From CAYWOS01 sp964459985 (GTDB lineage: Bacteria; Bacillota; Clostridia; Christensenellales; Aristaeellaceae): a stretch of DNA of 64,000 bases. A program made the position numbers and the translations under genes. How positions within the stretch are numbered: position 1 is the stretch's first letter; each line of letters opens with the position of its first letter. The notes beneath the pieces are model-generated. The model did not search any database. It had not been told where the DNA came from and was given only the letters and a program-made list of their open reading frames with translations. Positions 7,533 through 16,015 of the stretch are shown in pieces. Location of the stretch: assembly GCA_964459985.1 (NCBI GenBank), contig CAYWOS010000007.1:28853-92852 (forward strand), written 5' to 3'.

Positions 7533-9212
7533 ATGAAAGTCGCGGAAGCCATCGTCAAAATCATGGAAAAAGAAGGGATCACGGACGCCTTCGGCATTCC
7601 CGGCGCGGGCATCAATCCCGTGTACAAGTATCTGGAGGGCGCGAAGATCAGCCATTATACCATGCGCCACGAGGAAGCGTGCCCGCACGCCGCCGGCGGC
7701 TATTACCGCGCGAGCCACAAAATCGCGCTCGCCATCTGCACGGCCGGTCCCGGCGCCACCAATTTCGTGACGGGCATGTACACCAACTATATCGATTCCA
7801 TCCCCGTATTGGCGGTCACGGGACAGGCGAACACCTGGCAGATGGACATGGAGCCCTTCCAGTACGTTGATATCGCGGACATCTGCAAAACGGTGACCAA
7901 AACGGCGGTTTGCGTCAAGAACCCCGCCGATCTGCCCGAGGTTATGCGCAAGGCGTTCCACGCGATGCGGAGCGGCCGTCCCGGCCCGGCGCTGATCGAT
8001 CTGCCGCTCGACGTGCAGATGGCGGACATCGATTTTGATATCAACGACTACGAGCCCCTGCCCGTCGTCAAGCCCGCGCCCGCGCCCGCCGATATCGCGG
8101 CGGTCGCCGACATGCTGGAAAGCGCGAAAAAACCCGTGATGATCATGGGCGGCGGCGTCGTGCTGGCGGAGGCGTGCGATCGCTTCATCCGTCTGGCGGA
8201 AACGCTTCAGATCCCCGTCATCACCACCTACATGGCCAAGGGCGGCCTGCCCGAGAATCATCCCCTGAACGCCGGTCACGCCGGCATTCAGGTCGGCCAG
8301 CCCAGCGGCAATCAGGTATTCCTCGATTCCGATCTGGTGCTGGGCGTCGGCTGCCGCTTCAACGACCGGCACACGGGCAATCTGCAGGTGTATCGCGGCG
8401 AGCGCAAATTCATCCACGTGGACATCGAGCCGCGCCAGATCGGCCGCGTGTTCCAGCCCGATCTGGGCGTCGTGTCGGACGCCGGGCTGTTCCTTGACGC
8501 CATGCTCGCGGAGGCCGCGCGGCGCGGCATGAAGCCCGTGAACCCCGCGCGCGCCGCGTCCATCGCGCAGATCCGCAGGGACACCGCGCGCAAAACCGAT
8601 TACGATCAGATCCCGATGATGCCCCACCGCCTGTTCCGCGAGATCAACGAGGCGTTCGACGGCGACACGATGTTCACCACGGGCTGCGGCATCACGCAGA
8701 TCTGGTCGGGTCAGCTCCAGACCGCCGATCGGCCCATGCACTATCTGCCGGCGGGCGGCGCGGGCACGCTGGGCTTCGAGGTGCCGGCCGCCTTCGGCGC
8801 CAAGGTCGCGCACGAAGAGAAAACCAGCGTCACGGTCGTCGGCGATTTCGGCTTCACCTTCCGCGGCGAAGAAATCGCCGTCGCGTCGGTCTACGGAAAA
8901 CCCATCATCGTGGTGATCCTGAACAACGCCTACCTCGGGCTGATCCGCCAGAACCAGAAGGGCGCGTACGGCTTCGAGTACGCCGTGGACATGCCCTATA
9001 ATCAAGACGGGCGGATCGACTACCTGAAGGTGGCGGAGGGCTACGGCTGCGCGGCGGAGCGCGTGTTCACGCCCAAAGAGCTGGCGGACGCGCTGCGCAG
9101 GGCGAAGGCGTCCGGCCGAACGTATGTGATCGACGCGATCTGCGTCAAGGAACAGCTTTGCGATATGGGCAACTCGCTGGCGGCCGTCAAATCTTGGGCG
9201 CCCGAGGCGTAA
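7533..9212 (+). CDS. Thiamine-diphosphate enzyme, glyoxylate carboligase (tartronate-semialdehyde synthase)-like
   Basis: 559-aa ThDP enzyme with the usual order of N-terminal pyrimidine-binding, central and C-terminal diphosphate-binding domains. It matches E. coli Gcl along its whole length: FGIPGAGINPVY, MRSGRPGPALIDLPLDVQ, HVDIEPRQIGRVFQPDLGVV, and the C-terminal GDFGFTF...NNAYLGLIRQ, where Gcl has GDFDFQF. Gcl joins two glyoxylates to tartronate semialdehyde plus CO2. Difference: residue 47, which aligns with Gcl Val51, is Glu (RHEEACPH), the catalytic Glu of acetolactate synthases and most ThDP enzymes. A different acceptor or donor is therefore possible. GGAGG before the ATG supports the start. 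It heads an operon with an isomerase and a dehydrogenase, mirroring gcl-hyi-glxR. Confidence 0.85.
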   Translation: MKVAEAIVKIMEKEGITDAFGIPGAGINPVYKYLEGAKISHYTMRHEEACPHAAGGYYRASHKIALAICTAGPGATNFVTGMYTNYIDSIPVLAVTGQANTWQMDMEPFQYVDIADICKTVTKTAVCVKNPADLPEVMRKAFHAMRSGRPGPALIDLPLDVQMADIDFDINDYEPLPVVKPAPAPADIAAVADMLESAKKPVMIMGGGVVLAEACDRFIRLAETLQIPVITTYMAKGGLPENHPLNAGHAGIQVGQPSGNQVFLDSDLVLGVGCRFNDRHTGNLQVYRGERKFIHVDIEPRQIGRVFQPDLGVVSDAGLFLDAMLAEAARRGMKPVNPARAASIAQIRRDTARKTDYDQIPMMPHRLFREINEAFDGDTMFTTGCGITQIWSGQLQTADRPMHYLPAGGAGTLGFEVPAAFGAKVAHEEKTSVTVVGDFGFTFRGEEIAVASVYGKPIIVVILNNAYLGLIRQNQKGAYGFEYAVDMPYNQDGRIDYLKVAEGYGCAAERVFTPKELADALRRAKASGRTYVIDAICVKEQLCDMGNSLAAVKSWAPEA

Positions 9213-9255
9213 GCGCGCCGGACGCCGACCGATTCGTGAAAGGGGATACATGTAA

Positions 9256-10152
9256 ATGAAGGAATCGCTGCACAAATACTTCCAAATGGGCACCATCCAA
9301 TGGATGAGCCATCCCCGGCGGGACGTCGTTGATTCGGTGCGCGCCATCGCGTCCGACGATTTCTTCGACGCGATCGAGCTGTGCCATTTCAAGGACGGCG
9401 ACAAGCGCGATCAGGTCAAAAAAATCCTCGGGCAGAGCCACATGAAGGTCTGCTACGGCGCGCAGCCGACGCTGATGGGCAACAAGCTCAACCCCAACGA
9501 TCTGGACGAGGCAGGGCGCGCGCGCGCGGAAAGCGCGCTGATCGAGTCGCTTAACGAAGCGGAATACCTCGGCGCGCGCGGCATTGCGCTGCTCGCCGGC
9601 AAATGGTCGCCGGACACCAGAGAGCAGGCGTACGCGCAGCTCCTCAAAACGCTTCGCGCCGTGTGCGGGGCGGCGAAGCAAAAGGACATGATCGTCGAGC
9701 TTGAAGTATTCGACTACGACATGGACAAGGCGGCGCTGATCGGCCCCGCGCCGCTCGCGGCGCGCCTCGCGGCAGATATGCGCTGCACGCACGCGAACTT
9801 CGGCCTGATGGTCGATTTGAGCCATTTCCCCACCACCTACGAAACGAGCCGCGACGTGATCCGCACGCTGCGTCCCTACATCACCCACCTGCATCTGGGC
9901 AACGCCGTGGTCAAGCCCGGCTGCGCGGCCTACGGCGATATGCACCCGCGCTTCGGCTTCCCTAACGGCGCGAACGACACGCCCGAACTGACGGATTACT
10001 TCCGCGTGCTGAAGGACGAAGGCTTCTTCCGCGCGGACGATCCGCTGGTTTTGAGCCTCGAGGTCAAGCCGTGGGCGGACGAGGAAGAGGATCTCATTCT
10101 GGCGAACACCAAACGGGTCATCAACCGCGCGTGGAGCCTGCTGGAAGATTGA
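9256..10152 (+). CDS. Sugar phosphate isomerase/epimerase-type TIM barrel (Hyi-like position)
   Basis: 298-aa protein of the xylose-isomerase-like (AP endonuclease 2) TIM-barrel superfamily. Putative divalent-metal ligands are the Glu in VELEVFDYD, the Asp in LMVDLSHF, the His in HLHLGN and the Glu in LSLEVKP, in the order expected for the family. It sits between a Gcl-like enzyme and a hydroxyacid dehydrogenase, where E. coli has hydroxypyruvate isomerase (hyi). Interconversion of tartronate semialdehyde and hydroxypyruvate is the natural guess, but these barrels act on many ketoses and epimers. A weak AAAGGGG site precedes the ATG at 9256. No signal peptide. Confidence 0.82.
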   Translation: MKESLHKYFQMGTIQWMSHPRRDVVDSVRAIASDDFFDAIELCHFKDGDKRDQVKKILGQSHMKVCYGAQPTLMGNKLNPNDLDEAGRARAESALIESLNEAEYLGARGIALLAGKWSPDTREQAYAQLLKTLRAVCGAAKQKDMIVELEVFDYDMDKAALIGPAPLAARLAADMRCTHANFGLMVDLSHFPTTYETSRDVIRTLRPYITHLHLGNAVVKPGCAAYGDMHPRFGFPNGANDTPELTDYFRVLKDEGFFRADDPLVLSLEVKPWADEEEDLILANTKRVINRAWSLLED

Positions 10153-10189
10153 GCGGGCGCCCGGCGCGGGCGAAAGGACGGATCATGCG

Positions 10190-11152
10190 GTGAACATTGT
10201 CATCTTGGACGGATACACGGAAAACCCCGGGGATTTATCGTGGGACGGGCTGAAGGCGTTCGGCGACGTCACGGTGTACGACAGAACGGACGTCCGCGAC
10301 GAAGCGCTGATCCGGCAAAGGATCGGCGACGCCGAAATCGTCCTGACCAATAAAACGCCGATTACCCGCGCAACGCTCGACGCGTGCCCCTCGATCGGCC
10401 TGATCAGCGTGCTGGCGACGGGCTACAACGTGATCGATATCGCGGCGGCGAGGGAAAAGGGCGTCGCCGTCTGCAACGTGCCCAATTACGGCACGGCGTC
10501 GGTCGCGCAGTTCGCCATCGCCATGCTGCTGGAAATCTGCCATCACGTGGCGGGACACAGCGACGCCGTGCACGGCGGCCGGTGGGGGGAGTGCCCCGAC
10601 TTTTGCTTCTGGGATTATCCCCTGATCGAATTGGCGGGCAAAACGATGGGCATCATCGGGTTCGGCAGGATCGGGCAGCAGACGGGCGCCATCGCCAAGG
10701 CGCTGGGAATGCGCGTGATCGCATTCGATACCGCCCGGACGGAAAGCGGCCGCGCGATCGCGGCGTACGTGACGCTGGACGAGCTATTGGCGCAGTCCGA
10801 CGTGATCGCGCTGCACTGCCCGCTTTTCCCGCAGACCGAGGGCATCATCCGCCGCGAAACCATCGATCAAATGAAGGACGGCGTGATCCTGCTCAACAAC
10901 TCGCGCGGGCCGCTGATCGTCGAAAAGGATCTGGCCGACGCGCTCAACAGCGGCAAGGTGTACGCCGCCGCCGTCGACGTGGTTTCCTCCGAGCCGATCC
11001 GGGCGGACAATCCCCTGCTGTCCGCCAAAAACTGCTTTATTACCCCGCATATCTCTTGGGCGCCCATCGAGAGCCGGCAAAGGATCATGGACATCACGAT
11101 GGACAACGTGCGCGCGTATCTCTCGCGCCATATGATCAATCTGGTCACATAA
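10190..11152 (+). CDS. D-isomer-specific 2-hydroxyacid dehydrogenase (hydroxypyruvate/glycerate reductase-like)
   Basis: 320-aa NAD(P)-dependent dehydrogenase. The Rossmann motif GFGRIG is at residues 157-162, and Asp180 at the end of the next strand favours NAD. The catalytic triad Arg239 (NNSRGP), Glu268 (SSEP) and His287 (PHISW) is intact. The only sensible start is GTG at 10190, because the nearby ATG at 10184 meets a stop within three codons. As third gene after a Gcl-like enzyme and an isomerase, it could reduce hydroxypyruvate or tartronate semialdehyde to glycerate, closing a glyoxylate-to-glycerate route. E. coli uses an unrelated beta-hydroxyacid enzyme (GlxR) at this step. Confidence 0.88.
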   Translation: MNIVILDGYTENPGDLSWDGLKAFGDVTVYDRTDVRDEALIRQRIGDAEIVLTNKTPITRATLDACPSIGLISVLATGYNVIDIAAAREKGVAVCNVPNYGTASVAQFAIAMLLEICHHVAGHSDAVHGGRWGECPDFCFWDYPLIELAGKTMGIIGFGRIGQQTGAIAKALGMRVIAFDTARTESGRAIAAYVTLDELLAQSDVIALHCPLFPQTEGIIRRETIDQMKDGVILLNNSRGPLIVEKDLADALNSGKVYAAAVDVVSSEPIRADNPLLSAKNCFITPHISWAPIESRQRIMDITMDNVRAYLSRHMINLVT

Positions 11153-11162
11153 CGACGCGGGC

Positions 11163-11180
11163 GCGCCGGTCAACCGGCGC
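11163..11180. other. Intergenic GC hairpin
   Basis: GCGCCGG-TCAA-CCGGCGC, a perfect 7-bp stem with a 4-base loop, lies 10 bp after the dehydrogenase stop. No T-run follows, so it may be a weak terminator or RNA-stability element before the two-component system. Confidence 0.45.
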
Positions 11181-11298
11181 CCGCCCCGTGAACGCTGCCG
11201 ACGAGGAAAGGCGGTCGAAGGACGCGGAACCCCCGGGCGCGGACAAGCGCCGCCCCGGGGAGCGCCGCGCCGCAAATTCCGGACGGGAGGGATCTCTG

Positions 11299-12822
11299 AT
11301 GCTGTACGCCATCGGCATTCTGATGTTTTCTTCCATCGTCCTGATTTTATTCGACCGGCACAGCCGTTACAGCGTTTTCTTTATCATGATGGCGGTGGGC
11401 TGCATCTTTTCGCTGCTGTCGCTTGTGTTCCACATCAGCGTGTTCGGCAACTACTACTTCTACACCTCCAATCCCCTGTACGCCTTCGACTATCGCCTGT
11501 ACACCCTGTTGATCAAGCGCTTCCGCTTTCCGCTCGCGACGGTGCTCAGGTTTCTCAATATCGGGCATTTCCTGTACCAGTTTTCCAACGGCCTGTTCGC
11601 GCTGGAGGTCTATTCGTGCCGGCAATGGCAGCGTCCGCGCCGCCGTGCGGGCGAGATGCTGCATCGCCTCGTGTTCATCGTGCCCGTCATAACGCTGATT
11701 TTCTGCGATCCGCTCGTGTCCAACAGGCTGTACATATTCTGCCATCTGCATCTGGGCGAGTACGCGCTGCTCAACGCCCTGACGATCCTGTACAAGGCGC
11801 TGTCGTTCCTGATCATCCTGCTGCCCGTCTTTGATCTCATCGCGTACGCCCGGATCATACACATCCCGGCCCTGCGCCAGCGCATCGTCGCCCTGACCGT
11901 CGTGCTGACCGCGCTGCAGACGGGCTATTCCCTTTTGTTTTACGTGGGCGCGTACAGCATATCCGCCGAAAAGGTATTTCGGAGCGGCTACTGGATATTT
12001 GAGAACAATCCCGTCAATCCGCAGAGAATCTATACCCTGCTGCCCATTCTGACGCTCGTGCTGATGGTGGGCTGCCTTGCCATCCTGCTGTCCTTCCGGC
12101 TCGATCTGTCGATGCGGCCGTTCCTTGGGAGGAAAGTGCAGAAAAACCTAAAGCTCATGAACGAAACGCTGGGCGACGTGCTGCACTCGCACAAAAACCT
12201 GCTGTTCACGCTCAAGATCAATCTCCAGAAGGCGAAGCAGCGAAAGGAAAGCCAAAGCATTCCGGAGATCGAAAGGATCGACAGGCTCGTCGGCGGCGCG
12301 CTCAACGATACCGCGCATATGCTGGACAGCATCAGCGCGCAGCCCTACGCCTTCCATCTGTACGATCTGTCCAAGATCATCCTCAAAGCCGTCGACGGCA
12401 CGTGGACCGACGACAATACCGAAATCAGGCTGGACGAATCGGTCTATCAGAGCCGGATGGGATATTACGACCATTATCATCTGGAGCAGGCGCTCATCAA
12501 CATCCTCAACAACGCCGTCGAGGCCGTCATGAAGACCGACAAAAAAACGCACGTCATCCATGTGCGGACGGCGTTTTTCTTCCGTTGGGTGGTGATCCTG
12601 ATCTCCGACAACGGCGTGGGCATATCGCCTCTGGAGCGCAGCAAGCTCTTCCTGCCGCACTATTCCAGCAAGAACGGCCGCCTGAACTGGGGGCTCGGGC
12701 TGGCGTACGTCTATAAAGTGGTCAAGGCGCATCTGGGGCAGCTCAAGATCGTCAGCCGCGAGGGGGAATACACCTCCGTCATGCTGATGCTGCCGTCTGT
12801 CAGGAAGGAGAGAGAGGAATGA
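11299..12822 (+). CDS. Membrane sensor histidine kinase
   Basis: 507-aa sensor. Residues 1 to ~268 contain about seven hydrophobic segments with little extracellular sequence, so the signal may be in the membrane or a small ligand. The phosphoacceptor region is LGDVLHSHKNLLFT, with His298 (H-K-N) as likely phosphorylation site, as in kinases of the LytS/Spo0B-like type. The ATPase domain has an N-box (LINILNNAVEAV), a G1 box (ISDNGVGIS) and a G2 region (NWGLGLAYVYKV). The ATG at 11299 follows GGGAGG; longer upstream readings run through the previous gene in another frame. It overlaps the response regulator gene by ATGA. The neighbouring importer at 13627 is the likely target. Confidence 0.88.
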   Translation: MLYAIGILMFSSIVLILFDRHSRYSVFFIMMAVGCIFSLLSLVFHISVFGNYYFYTSNPLYAFDYRLYTLLIKRFRFPLATVLRFLNIGHFLYQFSNGLFALEVYSCRQWQRPRRRAGEMLHRLVFIVPVITLIFCDPLVSNRLYIFCHLHLGEYALLNALTILYKALSFLIILLPVFDLIAYARIIHIPALRQRIVALTVVLTALQTGYSLLFYVGAYSISAEKVFRSGYWIFENNPVNPQRIYTLLPILTLVLMVGCLAILLSFRLDLSMRPFLGRKVQKNLKLMNETLGDVLHSHKNLLFTLKINLQKAKQRKESQSIPEIERIDRLVGGALNDTAHMLDSISAQPYAFHLYDLSKIILKAVDGTWTDDNTEIRLDESVYQSRMGYYDHYHLEQALINILNNAVEAVMKTDKKTHVIHVRTAFFFRWVVILISDNGVGISPLERSKLFLPHYSSKNGRLNWGLGLAYVYKVVKAHLGQLKIVSREGEYTSVMLMLPSVRKEREE

Positions 12823-13490
12823 TCCGCGTAGTCATCGCCGACGACATGGAGGATATCCGCGAATACCTGCGCGAAATCTTTGCCGGCGTGCCCGACGAAA
12901 TGGAAGTGGCGGCGACGGCGACGACCGGGAAGGAAGCGGTCGAGGCCGTCCTGCGCGAATCGCCCGATATCGTGCTGATGGACATCCAGATGGAAACGCG
13001 CATGGCGGGCATCCAAGCGATCGAGACCATTCACCGGCTCAAGCCGTCGGTGCGGTGCATCGCCCTGACCATTCACGAGAACGACGAATACCTGTTCCGC
13101 GCGTATCAGGCGGGCACGTCGGACTACATCATCAAAACCATGCAGCCCGGCGACATCCTGCAGGCGATCCGCGACGTACATGAAAACGAGCTGATGCTCC
13201 GCCCGCAGGTCGCCAAAAAGATCATCGGCGAATACCAGCGCCTGCAGGCCAACCAGTCCCGCGTGCAGGACGTGCTCAAGATCATGATGCTGTTGAGCGC
13301 CACCGAGTACGAGGTGCTCAAGCTGGTCAACGACGGCTACAACTACCGCGCCATCTCGCAGATGCGCTATGTCGAGGAAACCACCGTCCGCTCGCAGATC
13401 AACCATATCCTCAAAAAGTTCGGCAAAAAGCATATGCGCGACGTCGTGCATATGCTGCGCGATATGGACATCCTTCCGAAGCTCCAATGA
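12819..13490 (+). CDS. Response regulator, NarL/LuxR-like
   Basis: 223-aa response regulator. The receiver domain (residues 1-~120) has the acidic pair in IADDMED, phosphoacceptor Asp55 (IVLMDIQM) and the Lys in DYIIKTM. The C-terminal helix-turn-helix (~155-215) reads LSATEYEVLKLVNDGYNYRA, then EETTVRSQINHILKKF, which is LuxR/NarL-like though the core differs from the classical LTxRE start. Its ATG overlaps the kinase stop (ATGA), so the pair is translationally coupled. A perfect 14-bp palindrome at 13559-13572, upstream of the next gene, is a candidate binding site. Confidence 0.92.
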   Translation: MIRVVIADDMEDIREYLREIFAGVPDEMEVAATATTGKEAVEAVLRESPDIVLMDIQMETRMAGIQAIETIHRLKPSVRCIALTIHENDEYLFRAYQAGTSDYIIKTMQPGDILQAIRDVHENELMLRPQVAKKIIGEYQRLQANQSRVQDVLKIMMLLSATEYEVLKLVNDGYNYRAISQMRYVEETTVRSQINHILKKFGKKHMRDVVHMLRDMDILPKLQ

Positions 13491-13545
13491 CCGCGCGGCG
13501 CGCCCGCGCCGTCCGCCGGGGCGAAAAGTTGACGTTTTTTCCACC

Positions 13546-13574
13546 TTTTCAAACCAGATATGACGTGTCATACT
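13546..13574 (+). promoter_or_regulatory. Weak promoter with a 14-bp palindrome (candidate operator)
   Basis: TTTTCA (13546-13551), 17 bp and CATACT (13569-13574) form a poor -35/-10 pair, as activated promoters often do. The perfect palindrome TATGAC-GT-GTCATA (13559-13572) overlaps the -10. It lies in the 136-bp gap between the response regulator and the binding-protein gene, so the response regulator is a candidate binder. Confidence 0.4.
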
Positions 13575-13626
13575 GTACGCAGCAAGGTGGATACACTCGT
13601 ACCGACAAAAAAGGAGGGTCCCGGTC

Positions 13627-14967
13627 ATGAAAAGAATGGTTGCCGTACTGTTGAGCCTGTTCCTTCTGGTCTCCTGCGCGAGCGCTCTGGCGGAAGCCAA
13701 GGAGCCCGTTACGATCACGGTGTGGTCCAACGACGCGCACAGCAAAAACGTGTTCACGTCCTTTGTTGAGAAATTCAACAACGGCGTGGGCAAGGATCTG
13801 GGCATTATCATCGAGCTGTCGGTGTTCGGCACCGACTATTACAGCGTATTGGACGTCGCCCTGTCCACCGGCGATGCCCCGTACATCTTCAAGTGCAACA
13901 AGATCCCGCAGTATGCCCGCGCCGGCAAGCTGGTCGCGCTGGAGACGCTGCCCGGCGGCGACGAGCTGATCGCCCCCTACAAGGAGAAGAACTCCGAGGG
14001 CGTCGGCCTGGTCGACGGCAAAACCTACGCGCTGCCCTTCAAGGCGACCACCGTGGGTCTGGCGTACAACGTCGAGATGTTCAAAAAGCTCAACCTCGAA
14101 TTCCCCAAGACGTGGGATGAAATGCGCCACTGCGCCGAAGTCATCACCGAGAACGGCAACGGCCTGATCTACGGCTACGGTCTGGGCATGACCTATGTGT
14201 CCTACCCGCTGTTCTTCATCCTGCCGCCCTCCTCCGCGTCCACGGGCATCATGCATTTCGACAATGCCGCCTGCCGCTACAACTTCTCGGCGCTCGCGCC
14301 CTACATGAAGCATCTGCTTCAGATCATCGACGACGGCAGCATGTTCCCGGGCTATGAGACGATGGACGACGACACCAAGCGCGCCCAGTTCGCCGCCGGC
14401 AACATCGGCATGATCCCCGTCTTCTCCCCCGACGTGGGCGTTCTGACCACGCAGTTCCCCGCCACCTTCGAGTGGGCGGTCGGTCCCTATCCCACGCAGA
14501 CCGAGGACGTCCGCTACAGGATGTACTCCAACCCCTCCACCTTCTATGTCGTCAACCAGAAGACCGTGGACGACGGTATGCAGGAAAAGGTCATGGCGGT
14601 CATGAAGGCGCTTCTGTCCGAGGAAAACCTGCTCAACCTCTTTGAGGAAGAGAAGGACATGATCACGCGCGACGACGTGAAGGCGCTCTCCACCAAGACC
14701 GAGGTTTCCCCGCAGTGGAAGGCGTTCGGCGACGGCTCCTACCGCTACACCGGCTTTGGCACGCCCGACGGCCTGCTGAGCCTCGAAGGCAGCACGTACA
14801 AGGAAGTCTTCGATAAGATTCTGACCGGCCTCGTCGACGTCGACGAAGCGCTCGCCGATCTGGACGTCCGCTACAACGCGGCGCTGGACAAGGCGATCGA
14901 AAGCGGCAGCATCAAGATCGAGGATTACGCCGTCAAGGATCTGTCGAAGATCGTTTCCATGGAATAA
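13627..14967 (+). CDS. Extracellular sugar-binding protein of CUT1 ABC importer
   Basis: 446-aa family 1 solute-binding protein. The N-terminus (LFLLVSCASALAEAKE) is an export signal. LVSC fits a lipobox, giving a lipoprotein anchored at Cys17, although ALA-E could also be a signal peptidase I site. Hallmarks are VTITVWSNDAHSKNVFTSF at the mature start, GKTYALPFKATTVGLAYNVEMF and FAAGNIGMIPVFSP. AAGGAGG lies 8 bases before the ATG at 13627. It is followed by a very strong hairpin (14993-15030), then two permeases, and is preceded by a two-component system that may sense the same sugar. No ATPase is encoded with it. Confidence 0.92.
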   Translation: MKRMVAVLLSLFLLVSCASALAEAKEPVTITVWSNDAHSKNVFTSFVEKFNNGVGKDLGIIIELSVFGTDYYSVLDVALSTGDAPYIFKCNKIPQYARAGKLVALETLPGGDELIAPYKEKNSEGVGLVDGKTYALPFKATTVGLAYNVEMFKKLNLEFPKTWDEMRHCAEVITENGNGLIYGYGLGMTYVSYPLFFILPPSSASTGIMHFDNAACRYNFSALAPYMKHLLQIIDDGSMFPGYETMDDDTKRAQFAAGNIGMIPVFSPDVGVLTTQFPATFEWAVGPYPTQTEDVRYRMYSNPSTFYVVNQKTVDDGMQEKVMAVMKALLSEENLLNLFEEEKDMITRDDVKALSTKTEVSPQWKAFGDGSYRYTGFGTPDGLLSLEGSTYKEVFDKILTGLVDVDEALADLDVRYNAALDKAIESGSIKIEDYAVKDLSKIVSME

Positions 14968-14992
14968 TTCGCTCTGCCGACCCGCAAAGCGA

Positions 14993-15030
14993 CGCGCGGC
15001 GGATACCCCTCGCGGGGTATCCGCCGCGCG
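14993..15030. other. Perfect 17-bp stem-loop between binding-protein and permease genes
   Basis: The arms 14993-15009 and 15014-15030 are exact reverse complements (CGCGCGGCGGATACCCC) around a 4-base loop. No T-run follows, so it is not a standard terminator. By analogy with the malE-malF spacer of E. coli, it may protect the upstream mRNA from 3' decay or attenuate the permease genes. Confidence 0.8.
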
Positions 15031-15053
15031 GAACAGAATCAGTAAAGGCGGCG

Positions 15054-15998
15054 ATGGATGTGACAAGAGAAGCACTGAACAGCCGGGCGCGGCTGGCCAA
15101 GCTCGGACGCATGGATAAAACGCAGGAATTTCTCATGCTCTTGCCGATGTCCATCGGTTTCGCGCTGTTCGTTCTGTACCCGATCGTCTGGGTGATCCGG
15201 TGGGCGTGGTTCGAGTACGACGGCTACACGACGCCCGTGTTTATCGGCATGGAAAACTTTATCCGCGCCTTCTCGCGCGATCCCGCGTTCTGGGCGTCCC
15301 TCAAAAACACGCTGTTCATCGCCGTTGTGAAACTGGTGATCGAGATTCCCCTCGCCATGCTGCTGGCGGCGTTCCTGACGGGGAAAACCAAGTGCAGCAC
15401 GACCTTCAGGGTTTCCTATTTCCTGCCGTCGGTATTGAGCGTCGCGGTGGTCGGTCTGATCTTCTCCATCATGTTCAGCTCGTACAACGGCATCGTCAAC
15501 GCCATGCTCCGAAGTCTGGGCTTTATCCGAAAGAACATCAACTTCCTCGGCAGGAAAAACAACGCCTTCATCGTGATCATTCTCGTATCCCTGTGGACGT
15601 CCTTCGGGCTCAACATGATCTACTTCATCATGGGATATCAGAACATTCCCAAGAGCCTGTACGAGTGCGCCTCCATCGACGGCGCCAACTCCGCGCAGCA
15701 ATTCCTGCACATCACGCTGCCGCTGGTCGCCCCCGTGCTGCAGCTGGTGATCATGCTCAGCTTTCTTGGCACGCTGCGCATGACCGATTTAATCCTCGTG
15801 CTGACAAACGGCGCGCCGGGCGGCAGCACCGAGGTGGTCATGACGTATATCTTCAAATACTTCTTCCAGTACGGCGAGGCGCAGACGCGGACGCAGTTCG
15901 GCTACGCGTCGTCGCTGGCGGTCATCACCGCGATTATACTGGCCGGCGTCACGCTGATCTATCTGCGCATGTCCAAACGAATGAAAGAAATCCAGTGA
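15054..15998 (+). CDS. CUT1 sugar ABC transporter permease, MalF type
   Basis: 314-aa inner-membrane permease with about six hydrophobic segments and the EAA loop YECASIDGANSAQQFLHITLP. The ATG at 15054 follows a weak AAAGGCGG site. The C-terminal segment (LTNGAPGGSTEVVMTYIFKY) is close to that of the permease at 59, so this importer and the one at the left edge are probably duplicates with diverged substrates. It is 17 bp upstream of its partner. Confidence 0.93.
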   Translation: MDVTREALNSRARLAKLGRMDKTQEFLMLLPMSIGFALFVLYPIVWVIRWAWFEYDGYTTPVFIGMENFIRAFSRDPAFWASLKNTLFIAVVKLVIEIPLAMLLAAFLTGKTKCSTTFRVSYFLPSVLSVAVVGLIFSIMFSSYNGIVNAMLRSLGFIRKNINFLGRKNNAFIVIILVSLWTSFGLNMIYFIMGYQNIPKSLYECASIDGANSAQQFLHITLPLVAPVLQLVIMLSFLGTLRMTDLILVLTNGAPGGSTEVVMTYIFKYFFQYGEAQTRTQFGYASSLAVITAIILAGVTLIYLRMSKRMKEIQ

Positions 15999-16015
15999 TC
16001 GGAGGAGAATGAAGC

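Noticed and set aside
13491..13626. TTGACG at 13529 as the -35 of the binding-protein promoter
   Set aside because: No -10-like hexamer at 16-18 bp from it; the weaker pair at 13546 and 13569 has correct spacing.
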